NCBI GenBank assembly: GCA_963795805.1
Contig: CAWCIV010000004.1
Location: 930,001 to 994,000, forward strand
Reading direction: 5' to 3'
Origin: JALYYC01 sp963795805
GTDB lineage: Bacteria > Chloroflexota > Dormibacteria > CF-121
DNA length: 64,000 nt
Below, piece by piece: positions 24,603 through 32,890 of the stretch (positions are counted from its first letter, which is position 1; every line of letters begins with the position of its first letter). Both the position numbers and the translations under genes were made by a program. The notes below the pieces were generated by a model, which saw nothing but the letters and a program-made list of their open reading frames with translations, did not search any database and was not told the DNA's origin.

Positions 24603-25819
24603 TCATGCTGATCGCGCGTGCGCCTGTACCGGCCGGGTCAGCGTCCAATGGCCACTGGCTGATCGGCGTAACGACCAGCCTTCTTCGTGAACCATCCGGT
24701 GATGTCGCCGGCAGAGCAGCACGAGGTTCGACATCGTCGTGTCGCCTCCGTGGACCCAGTGCTTGAGGTGATGCGCGTCGGTCCAGTCTGGTGGCCGGCC
24801 ACAACCCTCGGCGACGCAGCCGTGATCGCGGGCTGCCAAAGCCCGGCGCGTCGCCGGCGGAATCGTCCGCGTCGCGCGGCTGACCTCGGCGTCAAGCTCG
24901 CCCTGACCGGTGATTCGGCTCAACGCCGCATCACAGGCGAGCCGCCGTACGGTCTCGCTCGGGACTGAGCCGCCCCGCTCCACCTCGCCGGCGGCGGCGC
25001 CCCGGGTTCCGACGAGCGTCTCGACGCTGGCGCGAATGACCAGGTGCGGCCGTGGCCCGGCGCCGTCGGTCGATCCCCGCGACGGTCGCTGGCAAAGCTC
25101 CAGGAGGGCATCGGCCCGCCGTTGCCCCGCGTGGCGATCGTCGTCCCTGCTGGGTGGGGGCATCAACCGGTCCAGGGCCCGGTTGAGCATCGCGCCGCCC
25201 TCTTCATCGAGCAACCCGTCGATGCGAATCAGCCCGTGGCTCGGCTCGCTGACATGGAGATAGCGGCGCTGATGGGCATGGTTGGCCTCGGCCAGCGCGT
25301 GCTCCGCGTCCACCTGGTGCTCGTAGCTCTTCAGGAAACCGGTGAACTGGCCCGGGTCCATCGTCCCCGCCCTCTCCACCAGGGCCGCCTCGGATTTCCG
25401 CACCTCCGCCGCGCCGAGCTGCTCGGCGGTCTGGGCGATGCCCGCGACGTGCTGGTAGCCGAGGTCGCCGGTCGCAAAGGCCTTCTGGGTCGCCGGGAGC
25501 TGCTCCAGCTGGCGGCCGATGATGACCCGTTCATAGGCGGCGCCCTTCGAGAGCTTGCACTTCCAGGCAGCCAGGCCACGATCCCGATCGCGCCGTCGGC
25601 GGCATACTCCCCGGACTGGTCGAAGCGGCGCACGCCTTCGGCGAAGACCGCCTTCAGGGAGTCGATCCCGGTTTCCCGGATGCCGATCAGGCCCTCACCG
25701 AGGTCGGCGGCCGGCGTGGCCCGGACCCAATCGGTCCATCGCCTGGCCAGGGCTCGCGTCTCCTCGATGGGCGGTCCTTGCTGAACACCTGGCGCGGCCA
25801 TGCTTTCATCCTGAGGCAC
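24603..25819 (-). pseudogene. DUF222/HNH endonuclease (13E12-type), one frameshift
   Basis: The gene family is that of the actinobacterial '13E12 repeat' proteins: an N-terminal DUF222 domain and a C-terminal HNH nuclease. The HNH end is complete: CVAEGCGRPPDWTDAHHLKH, then LVLLCRRHHRMVHE. The N-terminal half (25819 to about 25562) is in one frame, ending IGIVAWLPG. The continuation CKLSKGAAYERVIIGRQLEQ is in another frame. One missing base near 25559-25564 (AA for AAA on the minus strand) would restore a 405-residue protein. It may be a real pseudogene or an indel error. GTG 25819 or ATG 25801 could be the start. Confidence 0.8.
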
Positions 25820-26011
25820 CCCTGCGACAGGTGTCTGTCAATAACCCAATGACCACTGCCTACCACAGGGTGTTGCGCGGCACAGCCCAGAGACACGCAC
25901 CCGCTGCATTCCGCGCCTGAGGCATCCGATCATCAAACGGGGCCGTGGACGGGGGCCGGCTTCGTCAAAAGAATCCGAAGCCGGGTTGGCGGTTGGGCGA
26001 TACTACCCCGA

Positions 26012-26848
26012 ATGGACGTCGTACTCCGGGACATCCTGGTCTTTCTGACGAGCGGGGGTATCTGGCGGCACATTCTCGACCTCATCGACATCGGCCTGGT
26101 GGCGTTCTTCCTCTACCGGATGTTCCTGCTGATCCGGGGCACCCAGGCGGTCCAGTTAATGGTCGGCGTGCTGCTGCTCGGCCTGGTCGGGCTGGTGGCC
26201 AACCTGCTCAACCTTCGGCTGCTGTCGTGGATCTTTCGGAACGCCGCCCCGGCGATCCTGATCGGAATCATCGTGCTCTTCCAGCCCGAGATTCGCCGGG
26301 CCCTGGACCAGTTCGGACGGATCGGCTTCATCGGCCGTCCCCTTTCCCATTACAACCTGCAGATCTTCAACCGCATGATCGACGAGGTCATCCGGGCGAC
26401 CACCAAGCTGACTCAGCGGTTCACCGGAGCCCTGATCGTCTTTGAAAAGGAGACCGGGCTGGAGAACTACGCCAACAGCGGGATCCGGATCAACGGTGAG
26501 CTGACCGCCGAATTCCTCGAGGCGATCTTCTTTCCCAACTCACCCCTGCACGACGGGGCGGTCATCGTCCGGGGCAATCAGATCCTGGCGGCCGGCTGCG
26601 TCCTGCCTCTTGCCGAGGAAGGCACCGTGCGGGAGCGGATGGGGACTCGCCACCGTGCCGGGCTCGGGCTCTCGATGCAGACCGACGCGGTGGTCCTGAT
26701 CCTGAGCGAGGAGCTGGGACAGATTGCGGTCGCCCACGAAGGCAAGCTGCTGCGAAACCTGGATCCGGATCGGCTCCGCCAGGTACTCGCCTCGCTCCTG
26801 CAGCCGCGGCCCGAGACGCATATGCCGATCGTGCCCTGGCGCCGCTAG
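26012..26848 (+). CDS. cdaA: Diadenylate cyclase CdaA
   Basis: A 278-residue membrane cyclase that makes c-di-AMP from two ATP. Three N-terminal helices (IDIGLVAFFLYRMFLLI; LMVGVLLLGLVGLVANLL; LSWIFRNAAPAILIGIIVLF) are followed by the DAC domain with both catalytic motifs, LHDGAVIVRGNQILAAGC (DGA) and GTRHRAGLGLS (RHR). It is the first gene of a cdaA-ybbR-glmS block, the same order as in Firmicutes, where CdaA is controlled by CdaR and GlmM. No Shine-Dalgarno; GATACT lies 7 nt upstream of the ATG, suggesting a leaderless transcript. Confidence 0.95.
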   Translation: MDVVLRDILVFLTSGGIWRHILDLIDIGLVAFFLYRMFLLIRGTQAVQLMVGVLLLGLVGLVANLLNLRLLSWIFRNAAPAILIGIIVLFQPEIRRALDQFGRIGFIGRPLSHYNLQIFNRMIDEVIRATTKLTQRFTGALIVFEKETGLENYANSGIRINGELTAEFLEAIFFPNSPLHDGAVIVRGNQILAAGCVLPLAEEGTVRERMGTRHRAGLGLSMQTDAVVLILSEELGQIAVAHEGKLLRNLDPDRLRQVLASLLQPRPETHMPIVPWRR

Positions 26849-26874
26849 CGGCGAGTCCCGTAGACTAGCCATCC

Positions 26875-27810
26875 TTGTTCGCCAATCTGCGCGTGAAGTT
26901 GCTGGCGATCGGGTTCGCTGTCGCGCTCTGGAGCGTCGTCGCCTACACGGCGAACCCCACGCAGCGTCACACCTACCCGCTCAACCTGGACCACCCGGTG
27001 CTTCCCAGCGGGCTCGTCATCGTGGGCGACCCACCCCAGGTCGCGGTGACGGTGATCGGGACGGCCGAGAACCTGCATGGCTTCGACGTGCGGACCCTCC
27101 ATGCTTCGGGCGACTTCAGCCGGGTGAAGCCCGGTAACGACCGGATCCCGATCCAGGTCGTGAATCCGAACCCTAATGTGCAGATCGACGCCCCGACCTC
27201 GCTAACGATCCCGATCGACAACCTGGCAACCACGACCCAGCCGGTGTCGATCGAACGGGTGCATACCCTTCCGGCTGGCTTCCATGAGCAGACCACCACC
27301 ACCACCGTGACGCCCGCCACGGTGAAAATCGATGGACCGAAGAGCCTCCTCGTTGGGATCCAGGCCATCGTCCAGGTCGACATGAGCGGGTACACAGGCC
27401 CCGTTGACCTGACTCCCCTGGTGGTCGTCCGGGACGCCAAGAAGAATGTGCTATCCAAGTCTGTCACGGTCACCCCTGCCCAGGTTTCGGTCAAGATGAC
27501 GATCCAGGCGGACGCCGTGACGGAGACCAAGCCGGTCGGCTGGACGCTCACCGGGCAGCCGGCGGCCGGCTACCGGGTGACCAACGTGACGCTTTCCCCG
27601 CTCCAGGTGAACGCAACCGGCCTGCTGAACACGCTCGCCGGGCTCAATTTGGTGCCCACCGACCCGGTGGATGTCAACGGCGCCACCGCGGACGTGATCC
27701 GGACCATCACCATCCGGCCGCCGGCCGGGGTTACGGTGAGCCAGGGCACCGTCCAGGTCCACGTCTTCATCGCCAAGAGCGCCCAGGTCTCGCCGTCGGC
27801 GAGTCCGTAA
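26875..27810 (+). CDS. ybbR: YbbR/CdaR-like regulator of c-di-AMP synthesis
   Basis: A 311-residue membrane-anchored protein: one N-terminal helix (VKLLAIGFAVALWSVVAYT, residues ~5-24) and then about three beta-rich YbbR repeats on the outer side. Repeat landmarks include PVLPSGLVIVGDPPQVAVTV and TVTPATVKIDGPKSLLVGIQ. In Firmicutes its homologue CdaR binds and modulates CdaA; the adjacency here suggests the same role. The start is TTG 26875, preceded by TAGACT (26861-26866) and lacking a Shine-Dalgarno. Confidence 0.85.
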   Translation: MFANLRVKLLAIGFAVALWSVVAYTANPTQRHTYPLNLDHPVLPSGLVIVGDPPQVAVTVIGTAENLHGFDVRTLHASGDFSRVKPGNDRIPIQVVNPNPNVQIDAPTSLTIPIDNLATTTQPVSIERVHTLPAGFHEQTTTTTVTPATVKIDGPKSLLVGIQAIVQVDMSGYTGPVDLTPLVVVRDAKKNVLSKSVTVTPAQVSVKMTIQADAVTETKPVGWTLTGQPAAGYRVTNVTLSPLQVNATGLLNTLAGLNLVPTDPVDVNGATADVIRTITIRPPAGVTVSQGTVQVHVFIAKSAQVSPSASP

Positions 27811-27862
27811 CCCTTCGGACCGTCCCGCCGTTCACCCAAAAGCACGAACCGGGTTCGCTCGT

Positions 27863-27892
27863 TTGACAATGCCCGGAGTGGGAACATAGGAC
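27863..27892 (+). promoter_or_regulatory. Candidate promoter of glmS
   Basis: TTGACA (27863-27868) and TAGGAC (27887-27892), 18 bp apart, upstream of glmS. The -35 is perfect, the -10 poor. The 122-base ybbR-glmS gap also holds a short palindrome, CGAACC-G-GGTTCG (27845-27857). Confidence 0.45.
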
Positions 27893-27932
27893 GCTGGATC
27901 TCGGGGCGGGAAGCAAGAGGTAGGTGGCGGGA

Positions 27933-29765
27933 ATGTGTGGGATCATCGGTTACCTCGGTGAGCGCGAAGCAGCGCCCATCATCGTTGAGAGTCTCAAGCG
28001 GCTTGAGTACCGGGGCTACGACTCGGCGGGGATCGCGATCTTCAACGAGCAGGACGGCCAGACGTCGATTGTGAAGAGCGCCGCCAAGGTCGATACCCTG
28101 ATCGAGCGCGTCTCCGAAGAAATGCCGGTAGGCCACCTCGGTATTGGCCACACCCGCTGGGCGACCCACGGCCGTCCCACGGTCATCAATGCCCACCCGC
28201 ACACCGACTGCACCAAGCAGATCATGGTCATCCACAACGGGATCATCGAGAACTTCGCCGAGCTCCGGCGTGATTTGCAGGCCCGCGGCCACGTCTTCGT
28301 CTCAGAGACCGACACCGAGGTCGTCCCGCACCTGATCGAGGAATATTTCAAAGGTGACCTGGTCGGCGCAGTCAGGGAGGCGCTCGTCAAATTGCGCGGC
28401 GCCTACGCCATGGCGATCTTCTCCCAGCACGACCCGGACCTGCTGATCGGCGCCCGCCTCAATGCGCCGCTTGTCGTCGGAATCGGCGAGAAGGAGTGGT
28501 TCATCGCCTCCGACATCACCGCGGTCATCCCCTACACGAAAAAAGTCCTGCTGCTCGGTGAGGGCGAGATGGTGTCGATCACGAAGTTGGGGCCGGAGGT
28601 CAGCACCCTGAGCGGTGCGGCCGTCAAGCCGAAGGTCATCGAGGTCAAGTGGGACATCAGCCAGGCGCAGAAGGGTGGATACCCCCACTTCATGGCGAAG
28701 GAGATCAACGAAGCACCGGAAGCCGTCTCGAACGCACTGCGCGGACGCCTCTCCGATGAAGGTGAGGTTACGTTCGAAGAGTTTGGGTTTACCGATCGCC
28801 AGCTGCTTAAGGTCCGCGATATCAAGATGGTGGCCGCCGGGACGTCGTTCTATGCCGCGCTGGTCGGCAAATACATCATCGAGGACCTCGCTCGCATCCC
28901 GGTCGAGGTCGAGGCTGCCTCGGAGTTCCGCTACCGCCAGCCGATCGTGGACGCCGACACGCTTGTGGTCGGCATCTCCCAATCGGGTGAGACGGCAGAT
29001 ACGCTGGCCGCGATCCGCGAGGCGCACAAGCTCAAGGCGAAGGTCGTCTCCATCACGAATGTCGTCGGCAGCTCGATGGCGCTGGAAAGCGACGGCGTGA
29101 TCTACCTGCACTCGGGACCGGAGATCGGCGTCGCCTCGACCAAGACCTTTATCGCGCACCTGACCTGCCTGTACCTGCTTGGCATCCGGCTCGCCGCTGT
29201 CCGCCACCGGCTCGACCCGCAGCGTGTGGCCCAGCTGACGCTGGAGCTGAAGAACCTGCCGGCGGCGGTGCAGCAGGTCCTCGACCGCGCCGACCGGATC
29301 CAGGCGCTGGCGCGAAAGTACACCGCGTATCAGAATTTCATGTATATCGGACGGGGCATTAATTATCCCATCGCCCTCGAAGGTGCACTCAAGCTGAAGG
29401 AGATCTCCTACCTCCACGCTGAGGGCTATGCCGCCGGCGAGCTGAAGCACGGGCCGATCGCACTGCTGGACAAAAACTTTCCAGTTTTTGCCATCGTCAC
29501 CGAGGCCGCGACCGCGGAGAAAGTTGCCAGCAACGTCCAGGAGGTCCTGGCCCGGGATGCGCCGGTGCTCGCGCTGGTCAGCGAGGGCGACCATACGCTG
29601 GATACCATCGTCTCGGATCGAATCGAATTGCCTGCCGTATCCGAGTTCCTTTCCCCGATCACGAATGTCGTGGCGATGCAGCTGTTCGCATATTTTGTCG
29701 CCACCGAGCGTGGCTGCAACGTCGATCAGCCGAGGAACCTGGCGAAGAGCGTCACCGTCGAGTAG
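27933..29765 (+). CDS. glmS: Glucosamine-6-phosphate synthase (isomerizing)
   Basis: A 610-residue GlmS making glucosamine-6-P from fructose-6-P and glutamine, the first step toward peptidoglycan amino sugars. ATG 27933 is chosen because Cys2 (MCGIIGYLG) is the glutaminase nucleophile; the frame opens at GTG 27924. The glutaminase domain has HTRWATHGRPTVINAHPH. Two SIS domains follow (GTSFYAALVGKYIIEDLA; SQSGETADTLAAIREAH; AEGYAAGELKHGPIALLD), and the C-terminus NLAKSVTVE is typical. Its place after cdaA-ybbR links c-di-AMP and wall synthesis, as in Firmicutes. Confidence 0.97.
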   Translation: MCGIIGYLGEREAAPIIVESLKRLEYRGYDSAGIAIFNEQDGQTSIVKSAAKVDTLIERVSEEMPVGHLGIGHTRWATHGRPTVINAHPHTDCTKQIMVIHNGIIENFAELRRDLQARGHVFVSETDTEVVPHLIEEYFKGDLVGAVREALVKLRGAYAMAIFSQHDPDLLIGARLNAPLVVGIGEKEWFIASDITAVIPYTKKVLLLGEGEMVSITKLGPEVSTLSGAAVKPKVIEVKWDISQAQKGGYPHFMAKEINEAPEAVSNALRGRLSDEGEVTFEEFGFTDRQLLKVRDIKMVAAGTSFYAALVGKYIIEDLARIPVEVEAASEFRYRQPIVDADTLVVGISQSGETADTLAAIREAHKLKAKVVSITNVVGSSMALESDGVIYLHSGPEIGVASTKTFIAHLTCLYLLGIRLAAVRHRLDPQRVAQLTLELKNLPAAVQQVLDRADRIQALARKYTAYQNFMYIGRGINYPIALEGALKLKEISYLHAEGYAAGELKHGPIALLDKNFPVFAIVTEAATAEKVASNVQEVLARDAPVLALVSEGDHTLDTIVSDRIELPAVSEFLSPITNVVAMQLFAYFVATERGCNVDQPRNLAKSVTVE

Positions 29766-29768
29766 GCG

Positions 29769-30995
29769 ATGACGCCGCGAGTCGGAGTTGACGTCGCGGC
29801 GGTCGAGCGGGTTGCGGCCGCCTACCGGCAGTTCGGTCCCCGCTTCCTGCACAAGTTCCTGAGCGACCGCGAGATCGCCTATTGCGGCGACAGCGCGGAA
29901 CGGTGGGCCGGCCGTTGGGCGGCCAAAGAGGCCATCGGCAAGGCGATGCCCGCCGGCGTGAAACGGCCCCGGATGCGGGACGTGGAGATCCTGGCCAGCG
30001 ATGACGGTCGCCCGCATGTCATTGTCGCGCCGTCGACCACGCTGTCCGGCCGGAGCGTTGACGTCAGCATCGCGCACGACGGCCACGTCGCGGTCGCCGT
30101 CGCCGTGATACCGGAAACACCGGCGGCCGCGGTGGCCCGCGAGGTGCCCAGCGGATTCCAGTTGCCGCAGCGGCCTCGCGATGGTCACAAAGGAACCTTC
30201 GGGACGGTCGCCGTGCTGGCCGGGTCGCAAGGGTTCACCGGCGCCGCCTATCTGGCGAGCATGGGCGCCGCCCGGGCCGGCGCGGGGATCGTGCGCTTGT
30301 TGGTGGCGCAGTCCATCTATCCGATCCTGGCGCAGAAGTGCACCGAGGTGGTCGTCTCGCCCGTCCCGGAGATCTCGCCCGGCGTGGTCGGCCACGCGTC
30401 GCTTAGCGGCGTGCTCCGCGGCTTCGCCGGCGCCGAAGCGGGCGTCATCGGGCCCGGTCTCGGTCGCGACATGTCGACCCGCCGTTTGATCGAGGACCTG
30501 GTCCCGCGGATCCAGGCGCCGCTGGTGCTCGACGCCGACGCGCTGAACCTCCTCGCCGAGCACCGGACGGCCCTCCACCGGCTCTCCGATCGGATCGTGT
30601 TGACGCCACACCCCGCGGAGTTCGGCCGCCTCGCGGGGCTCGAGCCTGCTGCGGTCCAGGCCGACCGGCGCGGCATCGCCTCGCGCTACGCCAAGGCCTG
30701 GAACAAGGTCGTCGTGCTGAAGGGAGCCGGGACGGTGATAGCCGCCCCGGATGGCCGCTTGACGGACAACCCGATCGCGACGCCGGCGCTTGCCTCTGGC
30801 GGGACCGGCGATGTCCTCGCCGGCATCATCGGCGGCTTCATGGCCCAGGGCTTGCCGCCGTTCGAGGCGGCCGTCACTGGGGTGCACGTGCACAGCCTCG
30901 TTGCCCTCGACCTCGAGGTGAGCCTCGGCACCGCCGGCGTCCTGGCGTCCGACCTGCTGCTGGAGATCCCCCGCGTCATGGAGCGGCTGCGCTGA
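29769..30995 (+). CDS. Fused holo-ACP synthase / NAD(P)H-hydrate dehydratase
   Basis: A 408-residue two-domain protein. Residues 1 to ~117 resemble AcpS, which loads 4'-phosphopantetheine onto ACP: VGVDVAAVERVAAAYRQFG (Asp metal ligand) and RWAGRWAAKEAIGKAM (Glu ligand). Residues ~135-408 are NnrD, which repairs hydrated NAD(P)H: GTFGTVAVLAGSQGFTGAAY, LVLDADALNLLAE, LTPHPAEFGRL and ASGGTGDVLAGIIGGFMAQG. The usual NnrD partner, NnrE epimerase, is absent from this protein. acpS, nnrD and alr are neighbours in many Gram-positives, so the fusion joins adjacent genes. It overlaps alr by 4 nt (CTGA). Confidence 0.9.
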   Translation: MTPRVGVDVAAVERVAAAYRQFGPRFLHKFLSDREIAYCGDSAERWAGRWAAKEAIGKAMPAGVKRPRMRDVEILASDDGRPHVIVAPSTTLSGRSVDVSIAHDGHVAVAVAVIPETPAAAVAREVPSGFQLPQRPRDGHKGTFGTVAVLAGSQGFTGAAYLASMGAARAGAGIVRLLVAQSIYPILAQKCTEVVVSPVPEISPGVVGHASLSGVLRGFAGAEAGVIGPGLGRDMSTRRLIEDLVPRIQAPLVLDADALNLLAEHRTALHRLSDRIVLTPHPAEFGRLAGLEPAAVQADRRGIASRYAKAWNKVVVLKGAGTVIAAPDGRLTDNPIATPALASGGTGDVLAGIIGGFMAQGLPPFEAAVTGVHVHSLVALDLEVSLGTAGVLASDLLLEIPRVMERLR

Positions 30996-32092
30996 CGGAC
31001 GCGACCAAGTGGGCCGATATCGACCCCGGCGCGATCGCGCACAACACCGGCCTGGTGAAGGCGCTGGTCGGCGAGACGACGGCGGTGATGGCCGTGGTCA
31101 AGGCTAACGGTTATGGCCATGGCGCCGTCCCGGCCGCGAAGGCGGCGATCGAGGGCGGGGCGACCTGGCTTGGCGTGTCCTCGGTTCAGGAAGGCATCGA
31201 GCTCCGCCGCGCCGGACTCACGGGGCCGATTCTCAATCTTGGCTACACCCCACCGGTGGCGCTGTCGGCTGCCGTCGCCGCGAACCTGTCGCTGACGCTA
31301 TATGACCGCGATAGCCTGGCCCGGCTGAAGGCGGCCGCCACGCCGGTCGGCGTCCATGTCAAGGTCGACACCGGCATGCACCGTCTCGGAGCCGCCCCGA
31401 CCGAGGCCGTGGCCCTCGCCACCGAGGTCCACCGGGATCCGCGACTGCACCTGGAGGGGTTCTGGACGCATTTCTCGAGTGCCGACGACAATCCCGACGT
31501 CACGCGGGCGCAGCTGGCTCAATACCTGGCGGCACGACACGCCCTCGTTCAGGCTGGCGTCAACGGCTTTTTGAGCCACGCCGCGAACTCCGCAGGACTG
31601 TTGCGATTTCCTGAGGCGCGTCTCGACCTGGTGCGCGCGGGGCTGGTTCTCTACGGCGTTCGTCCGGTTCGCGAGTGGAACGATCTGCCTGACCTCCGGC
31701 CGGCCTTGACCTGGCAGACGATCGTGACCAACGTCCAGACGGTCGACGCCGGTGAGGCCGTCGGTTACGGGCGCCGCTTCACCGCGAGTACGCCGGCGCG
31801 CATCGCCACCATCGCGGTCGGATACGCGGATGGCCTCCACCGACAGACGTCGGCCGGCGGTCATGCCCTGGTGCGGGGTCGCGCGGTCCCAATGGCGGGA
31901 ACGATCAGCATGGACCAGGCCGCCCTCGACGTCAGCATGGTCCCCGAAGTCCAGGCTGGTGACGTGGTCACCCTGATTGGAAGTGATGGCGGCGCCGCCG
32001 TGACGGCCGACGACCTGGCCCGTGCCGCCGGCACGATCTCCTACGAAGTCCTGTGCGCGATCTCAGGACGGGTGCTTCGCCGCTACTCCTGA
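30992..32092 (+). CDS. alr: Alanine racemase, probable CTG start
   Basis: A 366-residue PLP enzyme making D-alanine for peptidoglycan. The PLP-lysine motif is AVVKANGYGHGAVPAAKAAI. The second catalytic base region is VGYADGLHRQTSAGGHALVR, followed by MAGTISMDQAALDVS. The conserved N-terminus (TKWADIDPGAIAHNTGLVKA) lies upstream of the first GTG (31055), with no ATG/GTG/TTG in frame near it. CTG at 30992 overlaps the previous stop as CTGA, imitating the ATGA junctions seen elsewhere. The 3' end overlaps a minus-strand gene by 30 nt. Confidence 0.93.
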   Translation: MTDATKWADIDPGAIAHNTGLVKALVGETTAVMAVVKANGYGHGAVPAAKAAIEGGATWLGVSSVQEGIELRRAGLTGPILNLGYTPPVALSAAVAANLSLTLYDRDSLARLKAAATPVGVHVKVDTGMHRLGAAPTEAVALATEVHRDPRLHLEGFWTHFSSADDNPDVTRAQLAQYLAARHALVQAGVNGFLSHAANSAGLLRFPEARLDLVRAGLVLYGVRPVREWNDLPDLRPALTWQTIVTNVQTVDAGEAVGYGRRFTASTPARIATIAVGYADGLHRQTSAGGHALVRGRAVPMAGTISMDQAALDVSMVPEVQAGDVVTLIGSDGGAAVTADDLARAAGTISYEVLCAISGRVLRRYS

Positions 32093-32437
32093 CGTCTCGG
32101 CGAGAAGCGCGATTACCGGATTGGCGACGGATGAGGGCAACTTACGGCGGATCACGACGGCCATGATCCGCCAGGCGTCGATCAGCCACTGACGCGGGAA
32201 CCCATGGTTGTCGAAAAGGGCCTCGCAGTAGCGGACGTACGCGGCGAACTGGTCGGCGTCGAGGCTCGCGAGGCTTTCGAAATGGCGGCCGAAGTCCTCG
32301 AGTGTCCGGCTCCGCCCACGTTCGCCCATCCGCCAGAGGTCCGGTTGCTCCTCGTACAGGGCGGTCGTGGCCTCGAAGGCCAGCATGGCCGAAGCCTCTA
32401 CGAGCACGTGGGCTGGTTCGCGCCGGGGTCGGCTCAT
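32063..32437 (-). CDS. Uncharacterised helical protein
   Basis: A 124-residue protein I cannot name. It looks all-helical and soluble: VEASAMLAFEATTALYEEQP, then RTLEDFGRHFESLASLDADQ, then FAAYVRYCEALFDNHGFPRQ and WLIDAWRIMAVVIRRKLP. This L-D-F-x-x-H ... F-x-x-Y ... RG-like-P spacing resembles small four-helix modules sometimes found beside cobalamin-binding or sensory domains; that is inference only. ATG 32437 overlaps the stop of the upstream ABM gene (ATGA), so the two are co-translated. It is convergent with alr and overlaps it by 30 nt. Confidence 0.7.
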   Translation of the reverse strand: MSRPRREPAHVLVEASAMLAFEATTALYEEQPDLWRMGERGRSRTLEDFGRHFESLASLDADQFAAYVRYCEALFDNHGFPRQWLIDAWRIMAVVIRRKLPSSVANPVIALLAETSGVAAKHPS

Positions 32438-32739
32438 CGGGCGACCAGGTCGTAATCAGTAAAGCCGTTGGGACGCGGGCCGAGCGAACCCTTGTTGATG
32501 CGCGCATGCGATCGCTGATGGTCCGCGCTGCGCATGTAGGCCAGGAACTGGCCTTTCGTCTCCCATCGGGTGATCATCAGGAAACGGTCCGGCCGGCGCC
32601 GATCCTGGAGCAGTTCAAGGCCGGCGAACCCCGGCCAGTGATCAGCGGCGCGCAGGCGGTCCTGGAAGGCGTCCCGAAGCGCGGCGGCGCCGCCGGTTGG
32701 AACGGCGATCTCGCTGATGCCAACATACGGATTGTCTAT
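32434..32739 (-). CDS. ABM-domain (antibiotic biosynthesis monooxygenase-like) protein, start unclear
   Basis: About 101 residues of a ferredoxin-like ABM fold: YVGISEIAVPTGGAAALRDA, WPGFAGLELLQDRRRPDRFL, MITRWETKGQFLAYMRSADH and RSHARINKGSLGPRPNGF. Family members include heme oxygenases and quinol or cofactor-free oxygenases; the substrate is unknown. The frame reaches back to a stop at 32836-32838 without any ATG, GTG or TTG before the first conserved strand. ATA 32739 (then DNPYVGIS) is given as a provisional start. A TAATAT -10-like element lies on this strand at 32765-32760. Co-transcribed with the downstream helical protein. Confidence 0.7.
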   Translation of the reverse strand: MDNPYVGISEIAVPTGGAAALRDAFQDRLRAADHWPGFAGLELLQDRRRPDRFLMITRWETKGQFLAYMRSADHQRSHARINKGSLGPRPNGFTDYDLVAR

Positions 32740-32774
32740 TCGACGCCCACCGCCAGTTGATATTATGAGCGTCG

Positions 32775-32863
32775 TCCCTAGGGGAGCGGAATGCTGAGAA
32801 CGCCGGCGCCGGCCGGCTAACCCTAAGAGAGCTGATCAGGGTCATACCTGCGGAGCGAAGGGG
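32775..32863 (+). promoter_or_regulatory. TPP riboswitch (THI element)
   Basis: The conserved TPP aptamer blocks are present in order: GGGGAGC, CTGAGA (32794-32799), a GC-rich variable stem, ACCCT after it, CTGATCAGGGTCATACC (32832-32848) and GCGGAGCGAAGGG. CCCT at 32776-32779 pairs with AGGG at 32859-32862 as P1. It lies 28 nt before thiE, so it probably represses thiE-thiSG-thiL when thiamine diphosphate is abundant. A control at translation is likelier than at termination because no U-tract follows. Confidence 0.93.
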
Positions 32864-32890
32864 CTCAATGCATTCCGGGACTGGACAGGG

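Noticed and set aside
24603..25819. The HNH frameshift considered as a second selenoprotein
   Set aside because: The break is a frame change, not an in-frame UGA, and no Cys motif is replaced.
28302..30893. An 863-codon open frame on the minus strand
   Set aside because: It is the mirror of glmS and acpS-nnrD codon usage in high-GC DNA; the translation is Asp/His/Arg/Leu-rich and matches no family.
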